A stretch of 64,000 nt of DNA from Sphingobium sp. JS3065 (lineage in GTDB: Bacteria; Pseudomonadota; Alphaproteobacteria; Sphingomonadales; Sphingomonadaceae): NCBI RefSeq assembly GCF_026427355.1, contig NZ_CP102664.1:3351501-3415500 (forward strand). The letters run 5' to 3'. Positions 8,647-17,913 of this stretch are shown here, piece by piece (position 1 is the stretch's first letter; every line of letters starts with the position of its first letter). A program made the position numbers and the translations under genes. The notes under the pieces are model-generated. The model had not been told where the DNA came from. It saw nothing but the letters and a program-made list of their open reading frames with translations, and searched no databases.

Positions 8647-10389
8647 ATGAGCGAGAACGCACTCACCCCCTCCATCGGCGGCGCCGCCGCTCTCCCCGCC
8701 ACCAGCCCTGCATCTTTTGGCGGTGCGAAGGGCGTCGACGCGCTGAAGGCGCGCTTCACCGGCTTCATCAGGCAGCCCGCCGTGGCGAAGAGCCTGCCGC
8801 TGCTGGGCCTGCTGGGCGTCGTCGCCACGGCGGGCGCCGCCTGGCTGGCGCTGCGCGAACCGCCGCAGCGCGACCTGTTCCGCGCCTTGCCCGATGCCGA
8901 CAAATCGGCCGTCGCGCAGGTGCTGGACCAGAGCGGCATACGCTACGACTTCGACAAGAGCGGCGGCATGACCGTCGGCGAGGACGATTATTTCAAGGCG
9001 AAGATGATGCTCGCCGCCCAAGGCCTGCCCAAGAGCGCGCCCGACGGCAACAGCATGATCGACAGCCTGCCCATGGGCGCCAGCCGCGCCGTGGAAGGCG
9101 AAAAGCTGCGCTCCGCCCGCGAAATGGACCTGGCCCGCACTATAGAGGCGATCGACAGCGTGGAGAGCGCCAAGGTCCACCTGGCGGTCGAGCCGCCCAG
9201 CGTGTTCCTGCGCGAACGGGCCAAGCCGTCCGCCTCTGTGATGCTGCGTCTGGCCCAGGGCCGCCAGCTTACCGACGCGCAGGTGAGCGCCATCGTGCAT
9301 CTGGTCGCCTCCTCCATCCCGGAACTCAATCCGGAGGATATTTCGGTGGTCGACCAGAATGGCCGCCTGATCAGCAATAATGACGGCAACGCCGCCGACG
9401 ACCGGCAGCTTGCCGTCCAGACCAGGATGGAGGACCGCTATCGCCAGTCGGTGATCGCGCTGCTGACCCCGATTTTGGGCGCGGGCAAATTCTCGACCGA
9501 GGTGCATACCGAACTCAACTTTGCCGAGCGTCAGGCGACCCGCGAAACCTATCCGCAGGACGAGGCGCGCCTGCGCACCGAAACCGGAAGCTGGCAGTCC
9601 GACCCGCGCGGCCAGGGCGCCGGTGGCGAGGCGAGCGGCATTCCCGGCGCGCTCAGCAACCAGGCGCCGGTCAACCCGACCGTGACCCAGACCAATCCCA
9701 ACGGTCAGGCCGTCGCCCAGGGCACTGCCGCCGCTGCCCAGCCCGGCACGCCGCCCAATCCGCCGATGAAGACGGAAGAGACCTTCAACCGCAGCTTCGA
9801 ACTGGGGCGCGAAGTTTCCGTGACCAAGGACGCCATCGGCACGGTGAAACGCCTGTCGGTCGCCGTCGCGCTGGACAACGGCCCGGACGGCAAGCCGCGC
9901 AGTGCGCAGGAAATCGCCGCTCTGGAGGCTCTGGTGAAGGGTGCGGTCGGTTTCGACCAGGCCCGTGGCGACGTGGTGGCCCTGTCCTCGCGCAGCTTCG
10001 CCAAGGAGGAAGTGGTTCAGGCGCCCTGGTATGAGGCCGAATGGGTGTCGCCGCTGGTGCGCAACGTCTCCGCCCTGCTGGTCGCCCTGCTGGTGATCTT
10101 CGGCATTGGCCGCCCGCTGCTGAAACGCCGCGCCGCCGCGCAGGCCGCCGCCGCCGAACAGACCGCCGTCGTCGGCCAGAAGATCGGCCGCGAAATCTCG
10201 ACCGAGATCACCCGACAGGCGACCGTCAACCCCGACGGGTCGACGCCGGTCACGCTCGACATGATCTCCTCCACCTATGACTATGCCCAGCGCGCCGACC
10301 TGATCCGCAATTTCGTGAAGCAGGATCCCGACCGCGCCGCCCTGGTCGTCCGCGACCTTCTGAAGGAAGGGAAGAAGGAAAATGCCTGA
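8647..10389 (+). CDS. fliF: Flagellar MS-ring protein FliF
   Basis: A 580-residue membrane protein whose multimers form the MS ring. A first membrane segment lies near residues 55-75 (LLGLLGVVATAGAAWLAL) and a second near residues 470-490 (NVSALLVALLVIFGIG). Between them are YscJ-like ring-building motifs such as SRAVEGEKLRSAREMDLART and the FNRSFELGREVSVTKD block. The C-terminal tail that binds FliG is present, and the fliG start codon overlaps the end of this gene by 8 bases, which suggests coupled translation. Confidence 0.96.
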   Translation: MSENALTPSIGGAAALPATSPASFGGAKGVDALKARFTGFIRQPAVAKSLPLLGLLGVVATAGAAWLALREPPQRDLFRALPDADKSAVAQVLDQSGIRYDFDKSGGMTVGEDDYFKAKMMLAAQGLPKSAPDGNSMIDSLPMGASRAVEGEKLRSAREMDLARTIEAIDSVESAKVHLAVEPPSVFLRERAKPSASVMLRLAQGRQLTDAQVSAIVHLVASSIPELNPEDISVVDQNGRLISNNDGNAADDRQLAVQTRMEDRYRQSVIALLTPILGAGKFSTEVHTELNFAERQATRETYPQDEARLRTETGSWQSDPRGQGAGGEASGIPGALSNQAPVNPTVTQTNPNGQAVAQGTAAAAQPGTPPNPPMKTEETFNRSFELGREVSVTKDAIGTVKRLSVAVALDNGPDGKPRSAQEIAALEALVKGAVGFDQARGDVVALSSRSFAKEEVVQAPWYEAEWVSPLVRNVSALLVALLVIFGIGRPLLKRRAAAQAAAAEQTAVVGQKIGREISTEITRQATVNPDGSTPVTLDMISSTYDYAQRADLIRNFVKQDPDRAALVVRDLLKEGKKENA

Positions 10390-11392
10390 AGCCGCCACCC
10401 CGGCGCTCAAGGGCAGCGCCGCCGCCGCCGTCCTGCTGATGCTGTTCGATGAGGATGAAGCCGCGCAGATCCTCTCCCGCCTGGAACCCGACGAGGTCCG
10501 CCAGCTTGGCTACGCCATGTATGACGTGGCCGACGTGCAGGTGGAGGAAGTCAACGAGGCGCTCGACCATTTCGTTACCAAGGCGAAGAAGCGCACCACC
10601 ATCGGTTACGGCGCGACCCGCCATATTCGCGGCGCGATGACCAAGGCGCTGGGCGAGGAGCGGGCGGAGAATATGCTCGCCCGCATCACCCCGCCGACCC
10701 GTTCGACCCAGCTTGAAATGCTGAAATGGATGGACGCCAGGGAGATCGCCTCGCTGATCGAGGCGGAACATCCGCAGATCATGGCGATCGTGCTCGCCCA
10801 TCTGGAGGCGCCGATCGCCGCCGACGTGCTGCAATTGCTGCCGACCGAATATCAGGAGGAGATCGTCTATCGCATCGCCACGCTCGGCCCCGTGTCGAAC
10901 GAGGCGCTGGACGATCTGGAACAACTGCTGCTGCGCGGCAACATGGCGAAGAAGCAGGGCGGCGCTTCCCAGCGCGGCGGCACGGTGGAGGCCGCGGCGA
11001 TCATGAACAATGTCCGCAAGGACAATGAGCAGCGCATCATCAAGGCGCTGGCCAAGCGGGACAAGATGGTCGCCCAGACGATCGAGGAGGAGATGTTCGT
11101 CTTCGACAACCTGATCGACATGGACGACAAGAATATGGGCACGCTGATGCGCACCGTCGACAGCGCCGTGCTGGTCGTGGCGCTGAAGGGCGCGAACGAC
11201 ATGCTGAAGGCGAAGATCTTCGGTTCCATGTCCGCCCGCGCCGCGCAGGCCATCGCCGACGAGATCGAGGAACGCGGGCCGATCCGCCTGGCCGAAGTCA
11301 TCGACGCGCAGAAACTGATCATCGCCACAGCGCGCCGCATGGCGGACGCGGGCACCATCATGCTGGGCGGCAAGGGGAATGATTTTGTCTAA
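10382..11392 (+). CDS. fliG: Flagellar motor switch protein FliG
   Basis: A 336-residue rotor protein that couples stator force to the C ring. The N-terminal FliF-binding domain, the middle domain with its ...LEAPIAADVLQLLP... armadillo-like segment, and the C-terminal domain with the charged EEEMFVFDNLIDMDDKNM helix are all visible. The ATG overlaps fliF, and the end overlaps the fliH start by 14 bases. The length matches the family. Confidence 0.96.
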   Translation: MPEAATPALKGSAAAAVLLMLFDEDEAAQILSRLEPDEVRQLGYAMYDVADVQVEEVNEALDHFVTKAKKRTTIGYGATRHIRGAMTKALGEERAENMLARITPPTRSTQLEMLKWMDAREIASLIEAEHPQIMAIVLAHLEAPIAADVLQLLPTEYQEEIVYRIATLGPVSNEALDDLEQLLLRGNMAKKQGGASQRGGTVEAAAIMNNVRKDNEQRIIKALAKRDKMVAQTIEEEMFVFDNLIDMDDKNMGTLMRTVDSAVLVVALKGANDMLKAKIFGSMSARAAQAIADEIEERGPIRLAEVIDAQKLIIATARRMADAGTIMLGGKGNDFV

Positions 11393-12011
11393 GCTCTGGA
11401 CCAATGCGGACGTCGCCAGCGTGCCCCTGGGCGGCATGGGTCAGGTGACGAGCGGGGGCTTCCGCAGCCTGTTCGCGCCGATGCGTTCCCCATCCGGCCA
11501 TGCGGTGCACGACAGCGTGCCGGAAACCGAGGAAGACGTGCTGGAACAGGCCCGGATAGAGGCCTTCGCCATGGGTTTCGACGAAGGCAGCCGCGTGACG
11601 GCGGAGGCCAATGCGGCGGACGGCGAAGCGCGCCAGCGGCTGGCCGAAGCGCTGGAACTGCTCGCTCCGGCGCCCAGCGGCATGCTCTCCACCATGCTCT
11701 CCGCCACGGTGGTGCGGCTGGTCGAACAGATTGTGGGCGAGGTGGAGATCGACATCGAACGGCTGGTCCAGCGCTGCGACAGCGTCGCCGCCTTCATCGA
11801 GGAAAATGACGCGAAAGGCGCGCTGCACCTGCATCCGGGCGATATCGAACTGCTGCAAGGGGAGGAGATCGGCGTGAAGCTGGTCGCGGACCAGGCCATG
11901 CAGCGCGGCTGCGTGCGCCTGGAAACCGCCGACGGCTGGGTGGAGGATGGCCCGGATGTGCGCCTGTCCCGCCTGCGATCGCTGCTCGACGACATGGAAG
12001 GAAAGGCATGA
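11379..12011 (+). CDS. fliH: Flagellar export regulator FliH
   Basis: A 210-residue protein. FliH binds and restrains the export ATPase FliI and brings it to the export gate. The sequence is poorly conserved, but position between fliG and fliI, length, and the C-terminal block (VVRLVEQIVGEVEIDIERLVQR, then LHLHPGDIELL) fit the family. It starts inside the end of fliG and ends on the fliI start (ATGA overlap). Translation probably depends on the upstream gene. Confidence 0.88.
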   Translation: MILSKLWTNADVASVPLGGMGQVTSGGFRSLFAPMRSPSGHAVHDSVPETEEDVLEQARIEAFAMGFDEGSRVTAEANAADGEARQRLAEALELLAPAPSGMLSTMLSATVVRLVEQIVGEVEIDIERLVQRCDSVAAFIEENDAKGALHLHPGDIELLQGEEIGVKLVADQAMQRGCVRLETADGWVEDGPDVRLSRLRSLLDDMEGKA

Positions 12012-13336
12012 TCCGCGCCGCGCTGGCCCAGGCGGAGACGCTGTTCGACCATATGCAGGTGCAGAACCGCGCGCCCCGCCATGTGGGCCGGCTGGTCAGC
12101 CATGATGCGGGCATGCTGGAAGTCACCGGATTCCGCCGCCCCATCGGCGCGGGAGCGCGGCTGATCGCGTCGGACGGGACGATCTGCCGTGCCGAAGTGG
12201 TGGGCTTTCGCGGCGACAAGACTTTGCTGGTGCCGCTCGACGCCGACGCGCCGCTGGAAAATGGGGCGCGTGTGGAACCGGACAGCCAGGCGACCATGGT
12301 GCAGGTCGGCGACGGCCTCATCGGCCGCGTCATCGACGCCATGGGACAGCCGCTGGACCGCAAGGGGCCGATCATCGCGGGCGGTTCGTGGCCGCTCAAC
12401 GGCGTGAAGGGCAATGTGCTCGACCGCGGCCGCGTGACCGAACCCTTCGATCTGGGCGTCCGCGCCGTCAACGCGCTGCTGACCGCCGGGCGCGGCCAGC
12501 GCATCGCCATCATCGCGGGTTCGGGCGTGGGCAAATCGGTCCTGATGGGCCAGATGATCCAGGGCGCCGAAGCCGACATCGTCGTCGCGGGCCTGATCGG
12601 CGAGCGTGGCCGCGAGGTCAGCGACTTCCTGGAAACCAAGCTGAAAGGCGCGATGCACAAGAGCATCGTCGTGGCCGTGCCCGCCGACCATCCGCCGGTG
12701 CTGCGCCTGCGCGCCGCCGCCCGCGCCACCGCCATCGCCGAATATTTCCGGGCGCGGGGCAAGAAGGTGCTGTTGCTGATCGACAGCCTGACCCGCTGCG
12801 CCCATGCCCAGCGCGAAATCGGCCTTGCCCTGGGCGAGCCGCCCGCGATGAAGGGCTATCCGCCCTCCGCCCTCGCGCTGATCCCGCGCCTCGTGGAGCG
12901 CGCTGGCGTCGATAGCCGGAGCGGCGGATCGATCACCGCGCTTTATACAGTGCTGGCCGACGGCGACGATACCGACGACCCCATCGTTGACGCCGCGCGC
13001 GCCATCGTGGACGGCCATTTCGTCCTGTCGCGCCATTTGTCGGAGCAGGCGATCTTCCCCGCCATCGACGTCGGCAAGTCGCTCTCCCGCGTCATGGCCG
13101 ATGTGGTGCCGGACGAGCATCGCATGGCCGCCGCCGCCTATCGCCGCCTCTGGGCCGCCTATGAGGAAAATCGCGACCTCATCCTGATGGGCGCCTATCG
13201 CCCCGGCAACGATCCGGTGATCGACGAAGCCGTGCAGCGCCGCCAGGATATCCTCGACTTCATCCGGCAGGATCAGAAGAGCTTCATCGACCTTGATACC
13301 AGCGCCAACGCCCTGATCGCCGAGTTCGGCGCGTGA
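12008..13336 (+). CDS. fliI: Flagellum-specific ATPase FliI
   Basis: A 442-residue F1-beta-like ATPase that energises flagellar protein export. Walker A is AGSGVGKSVL near residues 172-181. The Walker B strand is KVLLLIDSLTRCAHAQREI near residue 255. The family stretch PPSALALIPRLVERAG follows. The gene overlaps fliH at its start and fliJ at its end by 4 bases each. Confidence 0.96.
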   Translation: MIRAALAQAETLFDHMQVQNRAPRHVGRLVSHDAGMLEVTGFRRPIGAGARLIASDGTICRAEVVGFRGDKTLLVPLDADAPLENGARVEPDSQATMVQVGDGLIGRVIDAMGQPLDRKGPIIAGGSWPLNGVKGNVLDRGRVTEPFDLGVRAVNALLTAGRGQRIAIIAGSGVGKSVLMGQMIQGAEADIVVAGLIGERGREVSDFLETKLKGAMHKSIVVAVPADHPPVLRLRAAARATAIAEYFRARGKKVLLLIDSLTRCAHAQREIGLALGEPPAMKGYPPSALALIPRLVERAGVDSRSGGSITALYTVLADGDDTDDPIVDAARAIVDGHFVLSRHLSEQAIFPAIDVGKSLSRVMADVVPDEHRMAAAAYRRLWAAYEENRDLILMGAYRPGNDPVIDEAVQRRQDILDFIRQDQKSFIDLDTSANALIAEFGA

Positions 13337-13758
13337 AGGGAGAGGTCGCCCGTCGCCAGCGCGTGCTGCGCGTCCGCCATGTGCAGCATGCCATGGCCAT
13401 GGCCGAAACCGCCCGCGCCCGCGATGAGGCAGAGGGCATTGCCCGTAACGCCGAAAGGCTGCGCAACGTGCGCGATGATCTTTTTACCGGGCAGGGCGTC
13501 GCAACTGGCGCGAATTTTGCAGCGATGCAGGAATTGGCGGGCCGTCTGGAACAGGCGGGGCGTCAGTTGGACGGTGCGCTCTACGATGCGCGCCGCAAGG
13601 TGGAGGTCAAGGAAGGCCTTTCCCTCGCGGCCAATCGGGATCGCGAAATCGCCGTGAAGCTCAAGGATCGCGCCCGCGCGGACCTGGAGGAATGGCGGGA
13701 GAATAAACTCGCGGCCCTGCCGCGCTATCGCCGGATGCAGAGGACAGGAGATGTCTGA
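13333..13758 (+). CDS. fliJ: Flagellar export chaperone FliJ
   Basis: A 141-residue protein, Arg- and Ala-rich and probably a coiled coil throughout, as expected for FliJ, the stalk-like partner of the FliI ATPase. The sequence alone is weakly diagnostic. The call rests on size, helical heptad character and position between fliI and fliK. It begins with GTG overlapping the fliI stop and overlaps the fliK start by 8 bases. Confidence 0.8.
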   Translation: MKGEVARRQRVLRVRHVQHAMAMAETARARDEAEGIARNAERLRNVRDDLFTGQGVATGANFAAMQELAGRLEQAGRQLDGALYDARRKVEVKEGLSLAANRDREIAVKLKDRARADLEEWRENKLAALPRYRRMQRTGDV

Positions 13759-15529
13759 CGTGAACATGATGACCAGCCTCAAGGCGCTGCTCTTTTCGTC
13801 GGCATCGACGCAAATTCCCGCCGATGGCGCGGGCGCGCTTGCTGTGCCGGGAGAAGGCGCGGTGGATTTCGCCAAGCTGCTGAACGGCACGATGGAAGCC
13901 GCGCCCGAAGGAAAGCAGGCGGCGGTGCCGAGCCTCCCGCAGGTAGCTGCCCCGACTGTCGCGGCTGATGGTGTTGCGGTCGAAGACGAGGAGATGGAAG
14001 GCGCGAGCGGCGCACCCACCAAGGCCGAAAAGGGCGAGGTTGAAACCGCTCCCTTGCCCTTCGGCCTGGCGAACGCCTTGCAGGCCGTGCAGAGCCATCG
14101 CAAGGAGACGCTGCCGCTTCCGCCCGGCCTTGCCAGGAAAATCGAAGCGTCCGCTGAGCCTGTCGATGCTGTTTCGACACCTGTTTTGGATGGCGAGCCT
14201 GTCGAAGAGGTCGCCGTGGAAACGCCCGCGCCAGTGCCAGTGGCTGTAGAGGATGGCGAAGTCGACGCACCGGAACTGCCCGACATCAAGCCTCCAGAGC
14301 AGCCCAAGGTAGTCCGTCCCATCAAGGATGCCAAGCTGGAACTGCCCGAAGCCCCTGCGACCGATGAGCCGGTGAAGGCCGATCAGGGCGACAAGGACAA
14401 GCCGAAAGAACAGGCCGAAGCCGCGCCGCTTCCGCTTGTCGCCGCCGTGCCAACGCCGACGCCGCAAGCTGTTCCGGCGCAGCCGCTGCCGACATCCGCG
14501 CCGCAGCGGGAGACGGCAGCGGTGAAGCTGGATAGCGGCAAGGACCTGCCGGTGGAGGCGCGGATGCAGCCGCAAGCCGCCGAACAGCCCGTTCCCGCCC
14601 CGGCAACATCGGCGCCCGCCGACCGCCCGAAAACGACTGTCGCAACAGCGGCCACCGACAGCGCGTCCGCGCCGGTCGACCTGCCCGTCCCGGCAACGCC
14701 CGCAGCCGAGAGCCGCTCGGTGAAATCCGAAGCCCTCGCCTTGCTTCAACTGGTCCGCGATCAGGTCGCTGCCCGCCAGCCCGGCACGCCGGTCCGGGCA
14801 GGGGAGCCGCTTGCGGCGCGCGCCAAGACTGGCCGTGGGGTTCCGGCCGAGATTACGCCAACCAACATCGCCCAACCGGCCCCGACCGACGCAGCGCCCC
14901 AGACGCTGCTCGCCCAGCCTTCCGTCGCTCCCTCGGTCCAGCCGAGCGTCGCGGCTCCGCCAGTGGTGGACCTGTCCGCCAGCCTTGGCGCGCAGATGGT
15001 CGATATGGGCGTCTCCGGCCAGTGGATCGACGGCTTGGTCCGCGATATCGCCGGGCTTTCCGCGAACGGCGCGCAGGGCCGCTTCCAGATCGATGCCCAT
15101 CAGCTTGGCACCGTGCAGGTCGATATCCGCCAGGGCAGCGATGGCGCGGCGGTCAGCTTGACCGTCGCCAGCGAAGCCGCCGAAATGGCGCTGCGCCAGG
15201 ACAGCGACCGGCTGCGCCTCGACGCCGGCCTGTCGGCGGTGCGCATCGCCGAGGTGAAGATCGAGCGCTCTTCCCATGTCGCGGATGCGGCGCGGGCGGA
15301 TAGCGCCGACCAGAAAAATTCCCAGCAATCCTCTTCGCAGACCGCCAACGCCTGGGCGAACAACGGCCAGAACATGGCGCAATCCCAAGGGCAGGCGCAG
15401 GGGCAGGGCCGCTGGCGCCCGCAGGAAAATAACGCATTCGCCGCTAAAAATTCCGCCGATCCCGCCGTTCTTAACCATGACGAGACGCGCTGGGCGGGCA
15501 ATGACGCTGCACGTGCGCGCTATGCCTGA
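13751..15529 (+). CDS. fliK: Flagellar hook-length control protein FliK
   Basis: A 592-residue secreted ruler that sets hook length and switches export specificity. Residues about 1-430 are low-complexity and rich in Pro, Ala, Glu and Val. The conserved C-terminal domain starts near residue 430 and includes GRFQIDAHQLGTVQVDIRQG and RLDAGLSAVRIAEVKIE. The tail is Gln/Asn-rich. Two stretches in the low-complexity part (14153-14166 and 14195-14207) match the core of the intergenic repeat described elsewhere in the window. fliL follows after 26 bases. Confidence 0.9.
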   Translation: MSDVNMMTSLKALLFSSASTQIPADGAGALAVPGEGAVDFAKLLNGTMEAAPEGKQAAVPSLPQVAAPTVAADGVAVEDEEMEGASGAPTKAEKGEVETAPLPFGLANALQAVQSHRKETLPLPPGLARKIEASAEPVDAVSTPVLDGEPVEEVAVETPAPVPVAVEDGEVDAPELPDIKPPEQPKVVRPIKDAKLELPEAPATDEPVKADQGDKDKPKEQAEAAPLPLVAAVPTPTPQAVPAQPLPTSAPQRETAAVKLDSGKDLPVEARMQPQAAEQPVPAPATSAPADRPKTTVATAATDSASAPVDLPVPATPAAESRSVKSEALALLQLVRDQVAARQPGTPVRAGEPLAARAKTGRGVPAEITPTNIAQPAPTDAAPQTLLAQPSVAPSVQPSVAAPPVVDLSASLGAQMVDMGVSGQWIDGLVRDIAGLSANGAQGRFQIDAHQLGTVQVDIRQGSDGAAVSLTVASEAAEMALRQDSDRLRLDAGLSAVRIAEVKIERSSHVADAARADSADQKNSQQSSSQTANAWANNGQNMAQSQGQAQGQGRWRPQENNAFAAKNSADPAVLNHDETRWAGNDAARARYA

Positions 15530-15555
15530 GATGAGGGATTTACGGGGGATTTTCC

Positions 15556-16203
15556 ATGAGTGACGATGCGAAGCCGAAGAAGAAAAAGGGCGGGGGCATG
15601 AAGATGATCCTGCTCATCGCCATCGCCATGGTGGTCGGCGGCGCAGGTGCGGCGGGCGGCCTCTATGCCGCCGGTTTCTTCAGCCCGAAGAAAGAAGGGC
15701 CGAAGGAAGACCCGAACAAGCCCGTGCTCGTCCTGGCGGGCGAAAGCGCGGAGGATGTCGCCAAGGCGCATGGCTATAACGGCGGTGAAGGCGGCAGCCA
15801 TGAGGGCGGCGGCGGTCATGTCGCGTCCGGCGCCCATGCCCCGGCCAAGGGCATCGACCTGCCGACCCCGGCAAACCCGGCAGCCTATCAGGCGACCTAT
15901 TTCCAGCTTCAGACCCCCTTCACTTCGAACATGTCCGACACGGATGCGTTCGCGCAGATCTCCATCGCCGTTTCCACCTATTACGACATCCGCGTGGTGG
16001 AGGCGATCAAGACCCATGAGATGGCGATTCGCAGCCAGGTGTTGATGATGCTGGCCGAACAGCCGGTGGAAACGCTTTCCACGCCAGAGGGCAAAAAGGC
16101 GCTTCAGGCGAAGATCAAGACCATTATTAACGACATTTTGAAGCAAAAGACGCGCTATGGCGGCGTCGATAACGTTTATTTTACCAATTTCGTTATTCAA
16201 TAG
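15556..16203 (+). CDS. fliL: Flagellar basal body-associated protein FliL
   Basis: A 215-residue single-pass membrane protein that surrounds the stator and stabilises it. A lysine-rich N-tail is followed by a membrane helix near residues 15-38 (MKMILLIAIAMVVGGAGAAGG). A Gly/His-rich linker (about 75-95) follows, then the periplasmic domain with ISIAVSTYYDIRVVEAIKTHE. The protein is longer than the ~155 residues of E. coli FliL because of the linker. The gene lies directly before fliM. Confidence 0.92.
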   Translation: MSDDAKPKKKKGGGMKMILLIAIAMVVGGAGAAGGLYAAGFFSPKKEGPKEDPNKPVLVLAGESAEDVAKAHGYNGGEGGSHEGGGGHVASGAHAPAKGIDLPTPANPAAYQATYFQLQTPFTSNMSDTDAFAQISIAVSTYYDIRVVEAIKTHEMAIRSQVLMMLAEQPVETLSTPEGKKALQAKIKTIINDILKQKTRYGGVDNVYFTNFVIQ

Positions 16204-16254
16204 GGCTGCCTGAACGTGCGGGAAGTCCCCCGCCTGGAACGGCAGGGGACTGAA

Positions 16255-17154
16255 ATGACCGACGTTCAAGCCTACGCCTTCGGGCGCGGGGAATCTCAGG
16301 CGCCGTTGATGCTGTCGGGGCTGGACCGGCTGGGCGAAAAGCTCGGCCGGCGTTTGCGCGCCTTGATAGAACCGATCGCCGGGGTCCGTCCCCATGTTGC
16401 CGCGCAGGATACGCGCGCCCTGGAATTCGGCGTCTGGAACGCCGAGGTGCCCGATTCCTCCAGCATCGGCGTTTATCGCCTGGCGCCGCTGAAGGGCCAG
16501 GTGCTGCTGCGGCTGGACGCGGCGATGATCTCTACCCTGGTCGACTGTTTCTATGGCGGCGTCGGCAACCGCGCCTTGCCACCGCGCGGCGAATTCACGC
16601 CGACCGAAGACCGGCTGATCGCCCGCATTTCCGACGCCTTCATCGCCCGGCTGGTCGAATGCTGGAGCGACATGCTGGCGCTCGACGCGGGCCTGATCGT
16701 CCGGGAAACCGGTGTCGGTTTCGCCGCCGCCGCGCAGCCGGGCGAGCAGATGGTGCTGCAACGCTTCATGCTCAGCATCAGCCGCGACGCCGAATGGCCG
16801 ATCGACCTGCTCTTCCCGCTTTCCGCGCTGCGCACCATCGAGCCGCTGATGGGCGCCAGAATTCCGATCGACGACGAACGCGCCGACCCGATCTGGCAGG
16901 CCCGCATCGCCGCCCGCATGCGCGACATCCGGCTGCCTGCCCGCACGGTGCTGGCGCGGCCCCACCTCTCGCTGGCCGAACTGATGCAGTTGAAGGCCGG
17001 GGACGTCATTCCCGTCACCATCAACCGCAGCCTGCCCCTGATCGTGGGCGACCGCATCGTCGCCCATGGATCTATCGGCGAACAGGACGGCCGCGCCGCA
17101 TTCCAGATCGAAAAACTTTCCGGCAATCAATCTTCATGGGAACCCGAACAATGA
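16255..17154 (+). CDS. fliM: Flagellar motor switch protein FliM
   Basis: A 299-residue C-ring protein that binds phosphorylated CheY and sets rotation direction. The middle domain motif VDCFYGG and the C-terminal SpoA-like domain (LSLAELMQLKAGDVIPV) are present. An in-frame GTG exists at 16216, but the ATG at 16255 has a purine-rich site (AGGGGAC) just before it and gives a normal length. The N-terminal EIDALL-type CheY-binding motif is not obvious; the N-terminus reads MTDVQAYAFGRGE. The stop overlaps the fliN start. Confidence 0.92.
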   Translation: MTDVQAYAFGRGESQAPLMLSGLDRLGEKLGRRLRALIEPIAGVRPHVAAQDTRALEFGVWNAEVPDSSSIGVYRLAPLKGQVLLRLDAAMISTLVDCFYGGVGNRALPPRGEFTPTEDRLIARISDAFIARLVECWSDMLALDAGLIVRETGVGFAAAAQPGEQMVLQRFMLSISRDAEWPIDLLFPLSALRTIEPLMGARIPIDDERADPIWQARIAARMRDIRLPARTVLARPHLSLAELMQLKAGDVIPVTINRSLPLIVGDRIVAHGSIGEQDGRAAFQIEKLSGNQSSWEPEQ

Positions 17155-17489
17155 GCGACATGAGCGAAGCCCCGCGCCTCGACAGCGTGGGCGAGGACAG
17201 TATTTCCCGCATGGTGAACAATCGCCAGTTCCGCCTGCTGGCGGACATTCCCGTCCGCATGTCGGTGGAGGTCGGGTCGACATCCCTGCGCCTGGCCGAG
17301 GTTATGGACATGGCCGAAGGCAGCGTGGTGGAACTGGACCGTCAGGCCGACGACCTGCTGGACATCATGGTCAACGGCGCGCTGATCGCCAAGGGGGAGG
17401 TGGTGACGGTGAACGGCCGTTACGGCATCCGCATCGTGGAGATCGCGGCGACCGAAACCCGCCTGGCCGGTATCGAACGGCGCGGCTGA
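17151..17489 (+). CDS. fliN: Flagellar motor switch protein FliN
   Basis: A 112-residue SpoA-domain protein of the C ring. The domain spans about residues 25-105, with LLADIPVRMSVEVGS, LRLAEVMDMAEGSVVELDR and the closing VNGRYGIRIVEI. I chose the start at 17151 because it overlaps the fliM stop (ATGA) and gives the expected size. A longer in-frame extension upstream only reads through fliM. After fliN comes a 151-base gap, the largest inside the fliE-flhB run. Confidence 0.94.
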   Translation: MSDMSEAPRLDSVGEDSISRMVNNRQFRLLADIPVRMSVEVGSTSLRLAEVMDMAEGSVVELDRQADDLLDIMVNGALIAKGEVVTVNGRYGIRIVEIAATETRLAGIERRG

Positions 17490-17640
17490 CGCGAATTACC
17501 GCTTGCCTTGTGCGGCATTATCGGCAGACCGCTTGACGGATTAACCATGGATTTGATCCATGAATTTTGGTTGCCGTGATTTCCGGGTCGCCAGATGAGC
17601 CCATCTGACTTGAAATCACTCTAGTCGCGAAAGCCCGTCC
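17490..17640. promoter_or_regulatory. fliN-fliO gap with short palindromes and a TTGCCG site
   Basis: This 151-base gap interrupts an otherwise overlapping operon. It contains ATGGAT-TTG-ATCCAT (17546-17560), AGATG-AGCC-CATCT (17594-17607), a TTGCCG at 17571-17576 and the nine bases ATTAACCAT, which also occur beside the half-site array at 6892-6900. An internal promoter or regulatory site is possible. I could not identify a convincing -35/-10 or -24/-12 pair. Confidence 0.35.
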
Positions 17641-17904
17641 ATGATCTGGTACTTCGTCAAGCTGCTGATATTGTTGCCGCTGGTGGGCGGCATGGCCTTT
17701 GGCGCATTGTGGCTGTGGCGCAAATATCAGCCCGGCATGATGGTCGGGCAGAACGACCGCTCGCTGAAACTGCTGGAAGCGCTGCCGATGGGGACTTTCG
17801 GCAAGCTCGCCGTGGTGGAGTTCGAGGGGAAAAAGATCCTGCTTTCCGTGACGCGGGGCCGCATCGAGAAGATCGCGGAAGGCGATAGCTATCGTGGGCG
17901 CTAG
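17641..17904 (+). CDS. fliO: Flagellar biosynthesis protein FliO
   Basis: An 87-residue protein with one N-terminal membrane helix (residues about 5-26). A short cytoplasmic domain with LKLLEALPMGTFGKLAVVEFEGKKILLSV matches the C-terminal domain of FliO, which helps assemble FliP in the export gate. The small size is normal for this family. Its end overlaps the possible GTG start of fliP. Confidence 0.9.
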   Translation: MIWYFVKLLILLPLVGGMAFGALWLWRKYQPGMMVGQNDRSLKLLEALPMGTFGKLAVVEFEGKKILLSVTRGRIEKIAEGDSYRGR

Positions 17905-17913
17905 GCGTTTTTC

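Noticed and set aside
8626..10410. Minus-strand open frame (594 codons) opposite fliF
   Set aside because: Shadow of fliF; composition rich in Gly, Arg, His and Gln with no domain.
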